From positions 62,001 through 126,000 of the forward strand of contig NZ_FOZE01000004.1 in the NCBI RefSeq assembly GCF_900113225.1: a stretch of DNA of 64,000 nt. Reading direction: 5' to 3'. Origin of the DNA: Mitsuaria sp. PDC51 (GTDB lineage Bacteria; Pseudomonadota; Gammaproteobacteria; Burkholderiales; Burkholderiaceae_C). The position numbers and the translations under genes were made by a program. The notes under the pieces were generated by a model. It worked only from the letters and a program-made list of their open reading frames with translations, searched no databases and had not been told where the DNA came from. Positions 1 through 10,407 of this stretch are shown here, in pieces; the first letter of the stretch is position 1; each line of letters starts with the position of its first letter.

Positions 1-1954
1 CGCCGGACCCGGTCTTCCATTCCCCACCGTTGATGCGGTAGTCCCAGCTGCCGCCCCATTCGATGTCGAGCACCCGCAGCGTGCCGTCGCGGGTGATCCG
101 GTCATCGGCCGTCCCGGTGTCGTTCACCAGGGACACGGTCGGCGCGGCGGCCTGGCGGCGCAGGTCGAAGGCGAGGGTCGAACCGGCTTCATTGCCTGCC
201 GCGTCGATCTGCCGCACCCGGACCAGTTGGTAGCCATCCGCCACGCCGTCGAAGGCGGCCTTGTCGATGCGATCCCCGTGACCGCGCCGCCATTCGCCGC
301 CGTTGATCTGGTAATCCCAGATCGCCAGGCTCTCCAGGCCGCTGACCAGCACGGTGGGGTCGTTAGTCCGCTTGTCCCCGGACACGCCGGAGTCGACCGC
401 CAACTGGACGCCCGGCGACACGGCGTGGGTGTCCAGGACGAAGTCGAGCGCGGCCGTGCCGCGATTGCCGGCGCCGTCGACATGCCGCACCTCGACCCGG
501 CGCTCGCCGGCCGTCGTGCCGAACTCCGCCGCCGCGATCGTGTCGCCGGTCCCGGTCACCCATGGACCGTCATCGATCCGGTACTCCCAGCGCAGCCCGG
601 ACTCCAGGCCGTTCACCTTCACCGTCGCGTCGCGCGTGATGCCGTCGGACGCCGACAGCCCGGTGTCCATCGCGAGCGCGAGCGTCAGCTCCGCCGCGCG
701 GGTGTCGAGCAGGAGGCTCAGGGTGGTGACCGGGCCCTCGTTGCCCGCGGGATCCACCTGCCGGACGCGGATGTCCTTGGCGCCGTCGGCACCGAGTTGC
801 GCGGTGGACAGCGTCGCGTCCGTCCCGTTCCACCAGGTCGCGCCGCCGTCCACGCTGTACTGCCAGCGCGCGTCCGGCTCCAGGCCATCGATGCGGATGC
901 GGCCGTCGTTCGTCCAGCCATCGGTGGCGGAGCTGCCGGTATCCGAGATCAGCGTCAGGCCAGCCCCTGGCGGCGCGATGGTGTCCATGTCGAATCTCAG
1001 GCTGGCCACCGGGCTGGGGTGGCCGTCCGCGCTGATCTGCACCACCTGCAGCGACTTGCTGCCGTCCGTACCCAGCGCCGACGGGGCGATCACCGAGCCG
1101 CTGCCGGCATGCCAGGTCTTGCCCTCGTCGAGCGAGTATTCCCAGCGCCCGTCCGCCTCGAGCGCGCCGATGCGGATCTCCCCGGCGCTACCGAGCAGGC
1201 CTTCCCGCTGGGCGCCCGGCGAGTGCAAGGCCGGCTGCGGCGCCGGCGGCACGCGCACGGCGGGATCGGGATTCGGATTGGGGTTGGGGTCCGGCTTCGG
1301 ACCGGGATCCGGGTTCGGGTCCGGCTTGGGACCCGGGTCCGGATTGGGATTGGGATTGGGATTGGGATTGGGATTGGGATTGGGATTGGGATTGGGATTG
1401 GGATTGGGATTGGGATTGGGATTGGGATTGGGATTGGGATTGGGATTGGGATTGGGATTGGGATCGGGTTTCGGATCCGGTTGGGGATTCGGATTCGGAT
1501 TCGGATTCGGATTCGGATCCGGCTTCGGGCCCGGGTCGGGCTGGGGCGAGGGCTCACCCTCCGGCTTCGCGTCCGCGCCGCCATTGCCCGAACCTCCCGA
1601 CAGGGCCACGGCGGACCCCGCTGAGAGCGCCGCCCCCAGCAGCCAGGTCACCATCGCGGCGACGGATTTCTCCGTGGACTTCTCATCCTTGCCGTTCGAT
1701 CCTTGGACCGCCTCGCCGTTCTCGGTCGGACTTTCGAGCGGGGCGCCGCTCGCGGCCGGGTCCTGCGCGGCGGGCACCGTCTCGGCCTGCCCAGGCTCCT
1801 GAGCGGGCGCGGACTCGGCGCTGGATTCCCCTTGATCCTCTTCTTCCTCCGCCAGCCGCCGCGGACGCGCCGACACCTCGGACGGTGGAGCGCCGGCGTC
1901 GGCGGGCGCGTGGACTCGGGAAGCACGGTGGGCGGGCGTCGTCGGAAGTTGCAT
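1..1954 (-). CDS. Ig-like repeat surface protein, partial (C-terminus off the window)
   Basis: An open reading frame starts at an ATG at 1954 and is still open at the left edge, so at least 651 residues are visible. Order from the N-terminus: a charged, acidic 90-residue head, a hydrophobic stretch near residues 95-125 ending in a Ser/Gly-rich turn, a linker of about 100 residues made of Asp/Asn-Pro dipeptides, then roughly 95-residue repeats. The repeats share DTG-S-A-DG-T-D, I-GLE-ARW-Y-DGG-W and VRQVD-AGN motifs, typical of bacterial Ig-like domains in large surface or type I-secreted adhesins. At least four repeats and part of a fifth are present. The start has no strong ribosome site, but no better start fits this frame. 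A role in adhesion or biofilm is inferred from architecture only; the C-terminus that would show the secretion route is missing. Confidence 0.8.
   Translation of the reverse strand, partial: MQLPTTPAHRASRVHAPADAGAPPSEVSARPRRLAEEEEDQGESSAESAPAQEPGQAETVPAAQDPAASGAPLESPTENGEAVQGSNGKDEKSTEKSVAAMVTWLLGAALSAGSAVALSGGSGNGGADAKPEGEPSPQPDPGPKPDPNPNPNPNPNPQPDPKPDPNPNPNPNPNPNPNPNPNPNPNPNPNPNPNPNPNPNPNPNPDPGPKPDPNPDPGPKPDPNPNPNPDPAVRVPPAPQPALHSPGAQREGLLGSAGEIRIGALEADGRWEYSLDEGKTWHAGSGSVIAPSALGTDGSKSLQVVQISADGHPSPVASLRFDMDTIAPPGAGLTLISDTGSSATDGWTNDGRIRIDGLEPDARWQYSVDGGATWWNGTDATLSTAQLGADGAKDIRVRQVDPAGNEGPVTTLSLLLDTRAAELTLALAMDTGLSASDGITRDATVKVNGLESGLRWEYRIDDGPWVTGTGDTIAAAEFGTTAGERRVEVRHVDGAGNRGTAALDFVLDTHAVSPGVQLAVDSGVSGDKRTNDPTVLVSGLESLAIWDYQINGGEWRRGHGDRIDKAAFDGVADGYQLVRVRQIDAAGNEAGSTLAFDLRRQAAAPTVSLVNDTGTADDRITRDGTLRVLDIEWGGSWDYRINGGEWKTGSG
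1341..1460. repeat. Hexanucleotide microsatellite, 20 perfect copies of GGATTG
   Basis: Twenty uninterrupted copies of GGATTG occupy exactly 120 bases. Read on the minus strand in the frame of the Ig-like protein they encode alternating Asn and Pro. Because the unit is six bases, gain or loss of copies changes linker length by two residues and never shifts frame. Confidence 0.97.
1485..1514. repeat. Short tandem repeat, five copies of GGATTC
   Basis: Five perfect copies of GGATTC lie nearer the N-terminal end of the same Pro-rich linker. In the coding frame they also give Asn-Pro dipeptides, with different codons. Together with the GGATTG tract they flank shorter degenerate Asp-Pro segments, so the linker seems built by several repeat expansions. 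Confidence 0.9.
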
Positions 1955-2141
1955 GGCTGCGGCCTTGGAAGGTCGAATGAAAAGTTGGGCAGTATCAAAA
2001 GCACCCCGGCGTGCGCGCCATGACTACTCCGCGTCAGATCCTTCGACCGGTCTGACGGATTTGCGGGGGTCGCTCCCGCAGACAGGAGGGGTACCCCACC
2101 CCACGTAGAATCTGCGGCCTCCTTCGAGCATCCATTCATCG

Positions 2142-3974
<1,833 letters not shown>

Positions 3975-3980
3975 GCCTGG

Positions 3981-4017
3981 GGAGGACCGGGTGCGCGGGA
4001 CGCGCGCCCGGTCCTCC
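3981..4017. terminator. Bidirectional hairpin terminator between glnS and the convergent Ig-like gene
   Basis: A 17-bp stem, GGAGGACCGGGTGCGCG paired with its near-perfect complement and containing one G-U pair, closes a three-base loop (GGA) directly after the glnS stop. There is no T-run on either strand. It sits between two convergent genes and could end transcription from both sides. Confidence 0.75.
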
Positions 4018-4047
4018 ACTGAGCGCGGTCGGGCGCCTGGCCCTGCC

Positions 4048-5166
4048 TCAGCCGGCAAGGACTGCCCCCGAGTCCGGCGTGGTCGCCAGCACCAGTTGCG
4101 GCGCCAGCGGCGCCGTGGTGTCGAGCCAGAAGTCCAGCGTCGCGGATGCGCTGTTGCCGGCCGCATCGACCTGGGTGGCGACGACCCGGCACAAGCCCTC
4201 CAGGCCTGCGAAACGCGACGCCGGGATTTCCGCCGCCTGCCACTCGAACGGGGGCTCGTCCAGGATGGCCACCGTCAGCGTCGCCGTGGGATCCAGGCCC
4301 AGGATCTCGATCGTCGGATCGGAGGTCCAGCGATCAGTCGCACTGCTCCCCGTGTCGTGCTTGAGCCGCAGCTTCGGTACCTCGGGCGGGGTCTGGTCCA
4401 GCTCGAACACCAGCGACGCTTGCGGGCTGTCGTTGCCCGCGAGGTCGGTCTGGTAGACCAGCACGGACTTGCGGCCGTCGCCGCCGGCCTTCGCCGCCTC
4501 GCTGCCGGGGATGCGGTCCAGGTCGCCCGGATGCCAGGTCGCGCCGCCGTCGAAGCTGTAGGACCAGCGCGCATCGGGCTCCAGGCCATGGACCCGCACG
4601 GTGCCGTCGCGGGTCAGGGGCGTGCCGTCCGGCATCGTGCCCGCGGCGAAGACCTGCAGGCCCAGGACGGCCTCGGCGGGGCGGTGGCCCGTCCCGCCCG
4701 CGCCGCCGCCGGACGGCGAGGTCGATGGATCGCCGCCCGGTCCCGAGGGCCAGCCATCGAGGGACGGGCGCGTCGCGCCACCACCACCGGCGATGGCTCC
4801 CAGGGCCGAGCCACTTCCGCCACCGCCCGCGGCGCCGACGCCCAGCGCACCAAGGCCCAGCCCGCCCAGCAGCAGCGGCATCAGCGGACGATCGTCGTCG
4901 TCGCGGGGCGGCGTCCGGTCCGCCGTGGAGGTCGCGCCGACCTCGATCGCGGTCGACTGGACATCGACGGCGGCAGGCGGGCTCGGATCCGCGGTGGCGT
5001 CGTCGTTCAGGACGTTGGTCGGGGCGTCAGTCGGGGCATCACTCGGGACGTCAGTCGGGTCGGCAGCTCGCGACCGGGCGCGGCGGGCATCGTCCCGGGC
5101 GATGGGGGCGCCATCCGCATCGAGGTCAAGGGCAGCGGCAGGCGTCGGCAAGGAAGAGCGGGTCAT
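4048..5166 (-). CDS. Short Ig-like repeat protein, paralogue of the gene at the left edge
   Basis: A 372-residue protein: an acidic Asp/Ala/Thr-rich head (about 1-85), a hydrophobic Gly/Leu/Ala segment around 90-125 that runs into a Gly-rich stretch, then two Ig-like repeats with the same DTGSSATD, GLEPDARW-YS-DGGATW and DLAGN/DAAGN motifs as the 1-1954 protein. It stops a few residues into what would be a third repeat (after LDTTAP), so it may be a shortened copy of a longer ancestor. The ATG at 5166 is chosen because the open frame upstream to 5487 is low-quality Arg-rich sequence and overlaps the export-operon control region. Role unknown; surface location is inferred. Confidence 0.75.
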   Translation of the reverse strand: MTRSSLPTPAAALDLDADGAPIARDDARRARSRAADPTDVPSDAPTDAPTNVLNDDATADPSPPAAVDVQSTAIEVGATSTADRTPPRDDDDRPLMPLLLGGLGLGALGVGAAGGGGSGSALGAIAGGGGATRPSLDGWPSGPGGDPSTSPSGGGAGGTGHRPAEAVLGLQVFAAGTMPDGTPLTRDGTVRVHGLEPDARWSYSFDGGATWHPGDLDRIPGSEAAKAGGDGRKSVLVYQTDLAGNDSPQASLVFELDQTPPEVPKLRLKHDTGSSATDRWTSDPTIEILGLDPTATLTVAILDEPPFEWQAAEIPASRFAGLEGLCRVVATQVDAAGNSASATLDFWLDTTAPLAPQLVLATTPDSGAVLAG

Positions 5167-5345
5167 GTCGGATCCAAGAGGGTGAGAGGAGTCGCCAGTG
5201 TTGGCCCGCCGGCCCGCGGGCGCATCTGCCCGGACCAGTAGCGCATCGGCCTCCGGGCCCGGACACCAGTAGGTCGACCGACTCGTTGCCGTCGTCCGGC
5301 CCGTCGCCCTGCCCTCCGTCCTCCGCCGTCCCCTGGCGTCCACCC

Positions 5346-5392
5346 CTGTCCGTCGCTGTCCGCCCGCTGTCCGTGCGAGTGTCCGCGGACAC
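5346..5392 (+). promoter_or_regulatory. Candidate upstream activator site: four TGTCCG repeats ending in a palindrome
   Basis: CTGTCCG occurs at 5346, 5356 and 5367, and TGTCCG at 5380, giving spacings of 10, 11 and 12 bases, close to one helical turn. The last copy is the left half of a perfect 14-base palindrome GTGTCCGCGGACAC at 5379-5392. The cluster is about 65-110 bases upstream of the sigma-54 promoter, where enhancer-binding proteins usually sit. It is probably the site for the NtrC-family regulator encoded at the end of this operon; that link is inferred. Confidence 0.6.
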
Positions 5393-5457
5393 CCCAGCGC
5401 CACCGTGACGGCGCGCCAAGCCGTTGATCCGATTGAGGATTTCCGCCTCGAAGCGGA

Positions 5458-5473
5458 TGGCACGCGCCTTGCG
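5458..5473 (+). promoter_or_regulatory. Sigma-54 (-24/-12) promoter of the export operon
   Basis: TGGCACG, four bases, TTGCG: this matches the RpoN consensus TGGCACG-N4-TTGCW at every position except the last. The GG and GC elements are correctly ten bases apart. It lies 45 bases before the ATG at 5518 and points at the operon. It is consistent with the operon encoding its own sigma-54-dependent activator. Confidence 0.8.
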
Positions 5474-5517
5474 ACCCGGTGTGGCATCGATCACATGGAC
5501 CACCCTCGGACACCTTC

Positions 5518-6786
5518 ATGATTCGCGACACCTCCGGACAGGACGTTCCCCTCGCCCGCCCCCAGGGACGGCGCCGGCTGTGGCTGGCGCTGGCGGGCGC
5601 CGGGCTGCTGGCCGCCGCGTTCGCCGCCGCGCCGGCAGTGCAGCGGATGATGGGCAGCGGCAACTCGGTCAGCCTGCAGCGCCTGTCGGTCGCCGCGGCC
5701 GAGATCGGCCCGCTGGTGCGCGACATCGCCGGCGAGGGCAAGGTGGTCGCCGCGATGAGCCCCACCGTCTATGCGCTGCACGGCGGCAACCTGGTGCTCA
5801 AGGTCAAGGCCGGCGACAAGGTCGCCAAGGACCAGCTGCTGGGCGTCATCGACAGCCCGGACCTGCGCGCCCGGCTCGCCCAGGAGCAGAGCAACGCCGA
5901 CGCGCTGCGCACCGAGGCGCTGCGCGCCGAGGTCGACGGCCGCGAGCAGCGCGCCGCCCTGCGCTCGAGCTACGAGAACGCCGCCATCGACCTGCAGACC
6001 GCCCGCAACGACCTGGAGCGCCAGACCAAGGCCTACGAGGCCGGCGCGGTCGCCGGCATGCAGGTCGAGAAGGCCCGCGACGCGCTGGAGAAGGCCCGCA
6101 TCACCGCCGCCCACGCCAAGGACGGGCTGGGCCTGAAGGACGACAGCCTCAAGTTCGAGCTCCAGGCCAAGCAGCAGGCGCTGCAGCGCCAGCAGCTGCT
6201 GGTGAAGGACCTGCAGCGCCAGGTCGCCGAGCTCGAGCTGCGCTCGCCGGTGGACGGCCAGGTCGGCCAGCTGCTGGTGGCCGAGCGCGCCAACGTGAAC
6301 GCGGGCACCGGCCTGCTCACCGTCGTGGACCTGAGCGCGCTCGAGGTCCAGATGCAGGTGCCGGAGAGCTTCGCCCGCGACCTGGCCATCGGCATGCCCG
6401 GCGAGATCGCCGGCAACGGCCGCCAGTGGAAGGGCCTGGTCAGCAGCGTCTCGCCGGAGGTCGTCAACAACGAGGTCGCCGCGCGGCTGCGCTTCGACGG
6501 CGCCACGCCCGACCAGCTGCGCCAGAACCAGCGCCTGTCGGTGCGCGTGCTGCTGGACCGCCGCGAGAAGGTGCTGACCGTCGCGCGCGGCAGCTTCGTC
6601 GAAGACGGCGGCGGTCGCTTCGCCTACGTCGTGCAGGACGGCCAGGCCGTCAAGCGCCCGATCCGGCTGGGCGCGCAGAGCCTGTCCAAGGTCGAGGTGC
6701 TGGAGGGCCTGCAGCCCGGCGAGCGGGTCGTCGTCTCCGGCGCGCAGGCCTTCGAAGGCGCCGAGCGGGTGACGCTCAGTCCCTGA
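5518..6786 (+). CDS. Efflux periplasmic adaptor subunit (HlyD/RND-MFP family)
   Basis: A 422-residue membrane-fusion protein that should bridge the inner-membrane ABC permeases and the TolC-type channel encoded downstream. It has a single N-terminal transmembrane helix (about residues 17-38), the first half of the lipoyl domain (VYALHGGNLVLKVKAGDKV), a long alpha-helical hairpin rich in Glu/Gln/Arg (about 110-235), the second lipoyl half (LRSPVDGQVGQLLV), and the beta-barrel and membrane-proximal domains. The ATG at 5518 (MIRDTSG) is preferred over one at 5479, which lies only a few bases from the sigma-54 promoter. First gene of the operon; substrate unknown. Confidence 0.92.
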   Translation: MIRDTSGQDVPLARPQGRRRLWLALAGAGLLAAAFAAAPAVQRMMGSGNSVSLQRLSVAAAEIGPLVRDIAGEGKVVAAMSPTVYALHGGNLVLKVKAGDKVAKDQLLGVIDSPDLRARLAQEQSNADALRTEALRAEVDGREQRAALRSSYENAAIDLQTARNDLERQTKAYEAGAVAGMQVEKARDALEKARITAAHAKDGLGLKDDSLKFELQAKQQALQRQQLLVKDLQRQVAELELRSPVDGQVGQLLVAERANVNAGTGLLTVVDLSALEVQMQVPESFARDLAIGMPGEIAGNGRQWKGLVSSVSPEVVNNEVAARLRFDGATPDQLRQNQRLSVRVLLDRREKVLTVARGSFVEDGGGRFAYVVQDGQAVKRPIRLGAQSLSKVEVLEGLQPGERVVVSGAQAFEGAERVTLSP

Positions 6787-6881
6787 GCGCCGCACGCGCC
6801 CTCCCCACCGGCCCCGACCACCGACGTCATCGCCCCTCCCCCCGCCCCATTCATCGCCCACCACTGCCCGCGAGGAACCCC

Positions 6882-7619
6882 ATGCTGAAAATGCAATCGC
6901 TGTCCAAGGTCTACCGCACCGAGATGATCGAGACCTACGCCCTGCGTGATTTCAACCTGGACGTGCGCGAAGGCGAGTTCGTCGCCGTCACCGGCCCGTC
7001 GGGCTCGGGCAAGACGACCTTCCTGACCATCGCCGGCCTGCTGGAGGCCTTCACCGGCGGCCGCTACGAGCTCGACGGCGTCGACGTCAGCCGCATGGAC
7101 GACACCCAGCGCTCGCGCATGCGCAACGAAAAGATCGGCTTCATCTTCCAGGCCTTCAACCTGATTCCCGACCTCAACGTGCTGGACAACATCGAGGTCC
7201 CGCTGCGCTACCGCGGCATGAAGTCGGCCGAGCGCCAGCAGCGCGCCCGCGACGCGCTGGCCCGGGTCGGGCTGTCGGCGCGCGAGCGTCACTACCCGGC
7301 CGAGCTGTCCGGCGGCCAGCAGCAGCGCGTGGCGATCGCCCGCGCGCTGGCCGGCTCGCCGCGCCTGCTGCTGGCCGACGAGCCGACCGGCAACCTCGAC
7401 AGCGCGATGGCCCGCAGCGTGATGGACCTGCTGGAGGAACTGCACCGCGACGGCGCCACCATCGTGATGGTCACGCACGATCCGCAGCTCGCCGCACGCG
7501 CGCAGCGCAACGTGCATGTGATCGACGGCCAGGTCGTCGACATCGCGGCCGAGCTGCACATGGACCCGGCGCTGCTGCGCGCCGCGGCGGCCCCGTCCAA
7601 GACGCCCACCTCGGCCTGA
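6882..7619 (+). CDS. ABC transporter ATP-binding protein (MacB/LolD class)
   Basis: A 245-residue nucleotide-binding subunit. Walker A is GPSGSGKTT near residues 40-48, followed by the Q-loop (FIFQAFNLIPDLNVLDNIEVPL), the signature LSGGQQQR, Walker [13 protein letters not shown] and the H-loop VTHD. This class powers FtsX/MacB-type permeases that act as mechanotransmitters rather than as classical importers. The start is the ATG at 6882, preceded by a GAGGAA ribosome site. The next gene begins two bases after its stop. It should energise the two permeases downstream. Confidence 0.95.
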   Translation: MLKMQSLSKVYRTEMIETYALRDFNLDVREGEFVAVTGPSGSGKTTFLTIAGLLEAFTGGRYELDGVDVSRMDDTQRSRMRNEKIGFIFQAFNLIPDLNVLDNIEVPLRYRGMKSAERQQRARDALARVGLSARERHYPAELSGGQQQRVAIARALAGSPRLLLADEPTGNLDSAMARSVMDLLEELHRDGATIVMVTHDPQLAARAQRNVHVIDGQVVDIAAELHMDPALLRAAAAPSKTPTSA

Positions 7620-7621
7620 CC

Positions 7622-9043
7622 ATGCGCGCACGTTTCCCTTCCCGGCCGGCGGCGCTCGCGGCGGTCGTGGTGGCCGCAATGTGCGCGGGCTGCTGCCTGC
7701 CGGCGGCCGCCGAGGACCTGCTCGAGGTCTACGCCCAGGCGCGCGGCGCCGACCCGGTGCTGTCGGGCGCGCGCGCGGTCCGCGGCGAGCAGCAGGAGCT
7801 GGCCGTCCAGGCCCGGGCCCAGTTGCTGCCGCAGTGGTCCGCCCAGCTGAGCGAGTCGCACCAGCGCGACGACGGCCGCCAGCACCAGCTCACCCACAGC
7901 CTCAGCCAGGTGCTGGTCGACCTGAGCCGGCTGCGCAGCTGGGATGCCGCGAAGACGCTGGTCAGCGCCGAGGACGCCCGCGTGCGCGCCGCCGAGGCCG
8001 ACCTCTGCGCCCGCGTCGCCCGCGCCTATTTCGGCGTGCTGACGGCGCAGGCCGCGCTGGCCACCGCGCAGGCGATCGAGGACGTCTACGGCCAGCAGGT
8101 GGCGCAGGCGCAATCGCGCTTCGAGGCCAGGCTGTCCGCGTCGCTGGACGTCGAGCAGGCGCGCGCCTATTACGAGCTGGCGCGCGGCACCACCGCGCAG
8201 GCGCGCGAGGAACTGCTCGACGCCCGCCAGGCGCTGGCGCAGATCACCGGACGCATGCCGGGCGAGCTGCAGCCGCTCGCGCCCGAGCTGGCGATGCTGA
8301 TGCCCGAGCCGGCCGACCCGCAGGCCTGGGTGACGCAGGCGCTGCGCGACAACCCGGCGCTGCAGGCCGCGGCGCTGGCCGTGACCGCGGGCGACCAGCG
8401 CGTGGCCGCCGCGCGCGCCGCCCACCTGCCGACGCTGAGCGCGGGCCTCGACGGGCAGCGCCTGTCCGGGCCGGCCGTCGCGCCGCAGGACACCGGCCGC
8501 TACACGACCACGATCGGGCTGAAGCTCACCATCCCGCTGTTCGCCGGCGGCGCGACCGAGTCGCAGAAGCGCCAGGCGATCTACCAGCGCGAGCAGCTGC
8601 GCGACGACCTGGAGAGCGCGCGCCGCGCGATGACCCGAGAGACGCAGGCGCAGTACCAGGCGGTGCTGTCGGCGCTCAGCCAGATGCGCACCGCCGGCGC
8701 CGCGGTGCAGGCGGCGGAGAAGGCGCTGGCCTCCACCCGCAGCGGCCTGGACCTGGGCGCGCGCACGATGACCGACCTGCTGCTGGCCATCCAGACGCAG
8801 AGCAACGCCCGCAACGCCTGGGAGCAGGCGCGCCACCGCTACGTGCTGTCCAAGCTGCTGCTGCAGCAGGCGGCCGGCGCGCTCGGCGAGCCCGAGCTGG
8901 CCGCCGTCAACACCCTGCTCGGTCCGGCGCCGGTCCCGGCCCCGATCCCGGCCACCCCGCCTTCGGCCGCGCATGCCGCCGCGCCCGGGACCGTGCCGGC
9001 GAGCGCGTCCGTGACCACCCCTGCCGCGCTCGCGGCGCGATGA
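7622..9043 (+). CDS. TolC-family outer-membrane channel protein
   Basis: A 473-residue protein with a signal peptide of about 30 residues ending in an Ala-rich cleavage region (AAAED). The rest is two tandem outer-membrane efflux domains with long amphipathic helices (for example QARGADPVLSGARAV, and the second copy from about residue 235), the TolC/OprM-type exit duct. After the last helix there is a Pro/Ala-rich tail of about 45 residues not needed for the fold. Starts two bases after the ATPase stop, so the two are probably translationally coupled. It completes the trans-envelope path for the adaptor. Confidence 0.9.
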   Translation: MRARFPSRPAALAAVVVAAMCAGCCLPAAAEDLLEVYAQARGADPVLSGARAVRGEQQELAVQARAQLLPQWSAQLSESHQRDDGRQHQLTHSLSQVLVDLSRLRSWDAAKTLVSAEDARVRAAEADLCARVARAYFGVLTAQAALATAQAIEDVYGQQVAQAQSRFEARLSASLDVEQARAYYELARGTTAQAREELLDARQALAQITGRMPGELQPLAPELAMLMPEPADPQAWVTQALRDNPALQAAALAVTAGDQRVAAARAAHLPTLSAGLDGQRLSGPAVAPQDTGRYTTTIGLKLTIPLFAGGATESQKRQAIYQREQLRDDLESARRAMTRETQAQYQAVLSALSQMRTAGAAVQAAEKALASTRSGLDLGARTMTDLLLAIQTQSNARNAWEQARHRYVLSKLLLQQAAGALGEPELAAVNTLLGPAPVPAPIPATPPSAAHAAAPGTVPASASVTTPAALAAR

Positions 9044-9061
9044 GCTGAGAGAGGACCTCCG

Positions 9062-10375
9062 ATGCTGACCTACTACCTCGAACTGGCCCTGCGCGCCTTC
9101 CGCAGCCATCGCGGCCTGACGGTGCTGATGCTGCTGTCGATCGCGATGGGCGTGGCCGCCTGCATGACGACGCTGACGGTCTTCCACGTCCTGTCGGGCG
9201 ACCCGATCCCGCACAAGAGCGACCGGCTCTTCAACGTCCAGCTCGACGCCGAGACCCGGCGCGACTGGAAGCCCGGCGACGAGCCCGAACTGCAGCTCAC
9301 CCGCTTCGATGCCGAGCAGCTGCTGCGCGCCAGACGCGGCGTGCATCAAGTGATGATGACCGGCGCCTTCATCGCGATCGACCCGGCCGGTTCGGGCGAC
9401 GCCGCGCAGCCGCCGTTCTTCACCGGCGGCCGCTGGACCTCGGCCGACTTCTTCACCATGTTCGACGCGCCCTTCCGCTACGGCAACGGCTGGACCGCCG
9501 CCGACGACGGCGCCGAGGCGCGCGTCGCGGTGCTCTCGGCCGAGCTCAACGACAAGCTCTTCGGCGGCCAGGACAGCCGCGGCAAGACGGTGCGGCTGCG
9601 CGACAAGGACTTCACCGTCGTCGGCGTGCTCCAGCCGTGGCGGCCGGCGCCGCACTACTTCGACCTGACGCTGGGCTCCTACGCCAAGCCGGCGGACGTC
9701 TACATCCCGCTGTCGACCTCGCTGACGCTGCGCTTTGGCGGCGCCGGCAACATGAACTGCTGGGGCCGCTCGGACGGCATCGATCCGCGCTCGCTCAACG
9801 CGCCCTGCGCCTGGCTGCAGTACTGGGTGCAGCTGGACACGCCCCAGCAGGTCGCCGACTACCGGACCTACCTGACGCAGTATTCCGACCAGCAGCGCGA
9901 GGCCGGCCGCTTCGAGCGCCCCGCCAATCCGCGGCTGACGGGCGTCATGGCGTGGCTGAGCCAGCGCAAGGTCGTGCCCAGCGACATCCAGCTGCAGGTG
10001 TGGCTGGCCTTCGGCTTCCTGGCCGTGTGCCTGACCAACACCGTGGGTCTGCTGCTGGCCAAGTGCCTGCGCCGCAGCGGCGAGATCGGCGTGCGCCGCG
10101 CGCTGGGCGCGCCGCGGCGGCAGATCTTCCTGCAGTTCCTGGTCGAGGCCGGCACGCTCGGCCTCGTGGGCGGCGTGCTGGGCCTGGCGCTGACCTGGAT
10201 CGGGCTGTGGGTGGTGCGGCAGAACCCGTCGGACTACGCCCAGCTCGCGCGGCTGGACTGGCAGATGCTGGCCACGACGCTGGGCGTCTCGCTGGCGGCC
10301 AGCGTGCTGGCGGGGCTGCTGCCGGCATGGCGCGCCTGCCAGATCACGCCCGCCATCCAGCTCAAGACGCAATGA
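9062..10375 (+). CDS. FtsX/MacB-type ABC permease 1
   Basis: A 437-residue inner-membrane permease with one N-terminal helix (about 18-42), a large periplasmic MacB-type domain (about 50-310), then three C-terminal helices of the FtsX domain (VWLAFGFLAVCLTNTVGLLLA, about 310-335, and two more near 360-390 and 400-425). The conserved EIGVRRALGAPRRQIFLQFL segment, which contacts the ATPase, is present. Ribosome site GAGAGGA. It is paired with a second, different permease, so the transporter is probably a heterodimer. Confidence 0.9.
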   Translation: MLTYYLELALRAFRSHRGLTVLMLLSIAMGVAACMTTLTVFHVLSGDPIPHKSDRLFNVQLDAETRRDWKPGDEPELQLTRFDAEQLLRARRGVHQVMMTGAFIAIDPAGSGDAAQPPFFTGGRWTSADFFTMFDAPFRYGNGWTAADDGAEARVAVLSAELNDKLFGGQDSRGKTVRLRDKDFTVVGVLQPWRPAPHYFDLTLGSYAKPADVYIPLSTSLTLRFGGAGNMNCWGRSDGIDPRSLNAPCAWLQYWVQLDTPQQVADYRTYLTQYSDQQREAGRFERPANPRLTGVMAWLSQRKVVPSDIQLQVWLAFGFLAVCLTNTVGLLLAKCLRRSGEIGVRRALGAPRRQIFLQFLVEAGTLGLVGGVLGLALTWIGLWVVRQNPSDYAQLARLDWQMLATTLGVSLAASVLAGLLPAWRACQITPAIQLKTQ

Positions 10376-10407
10376 CCCGCTGACCCCGAGTCAAGGAGAA
10401 CGCCGAC

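Larger units (their letters stand above)
5167..5517. promoter_or_regulatory. 351-base control region between the Ig-like gene and the export operon
   Basis: This is the only stretch over 300 bases without a convincing gene. It separates two divergent genes. It holds a cluster of TGTCCG repeats ending in a palindrome (5346-5392) and a sigma-54 type promoter (5458-5473). I found no clear sigma-70 promoter for the leftward gene. Further GGACA/TGTCC elements, for example near 5266 and 5505-5535, lie outside the main cluster. Confidence 0.7.

Noticed and set aside
1341-1460. Telomere-like or CRISPR-like repeat
   Set aside because: Uniform hexamer without spacers, inside a coding frame.
227-1802. 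Plus-strand frames with Gly-Ile or Gly-Leu repeats
   Set aside because: They are the complement of the Asn-Pro tract; only the minus frame gives Ig-like domains on both sides.
5167-5487. N-terminal extension of the Ig-like gene to 5487
   Set aside because: It would cover the TGTCCG cluster and the sigma-54 promoter and reads as Arg/Gly-rich shadow sequence.
7292-10372. 1026-codon antisense frame across ATPase, TolC and permease genes
   Set aside because: Low-complexity Arg/Gln/Ala sequence that crosses three recognised genes; a composition artefact.
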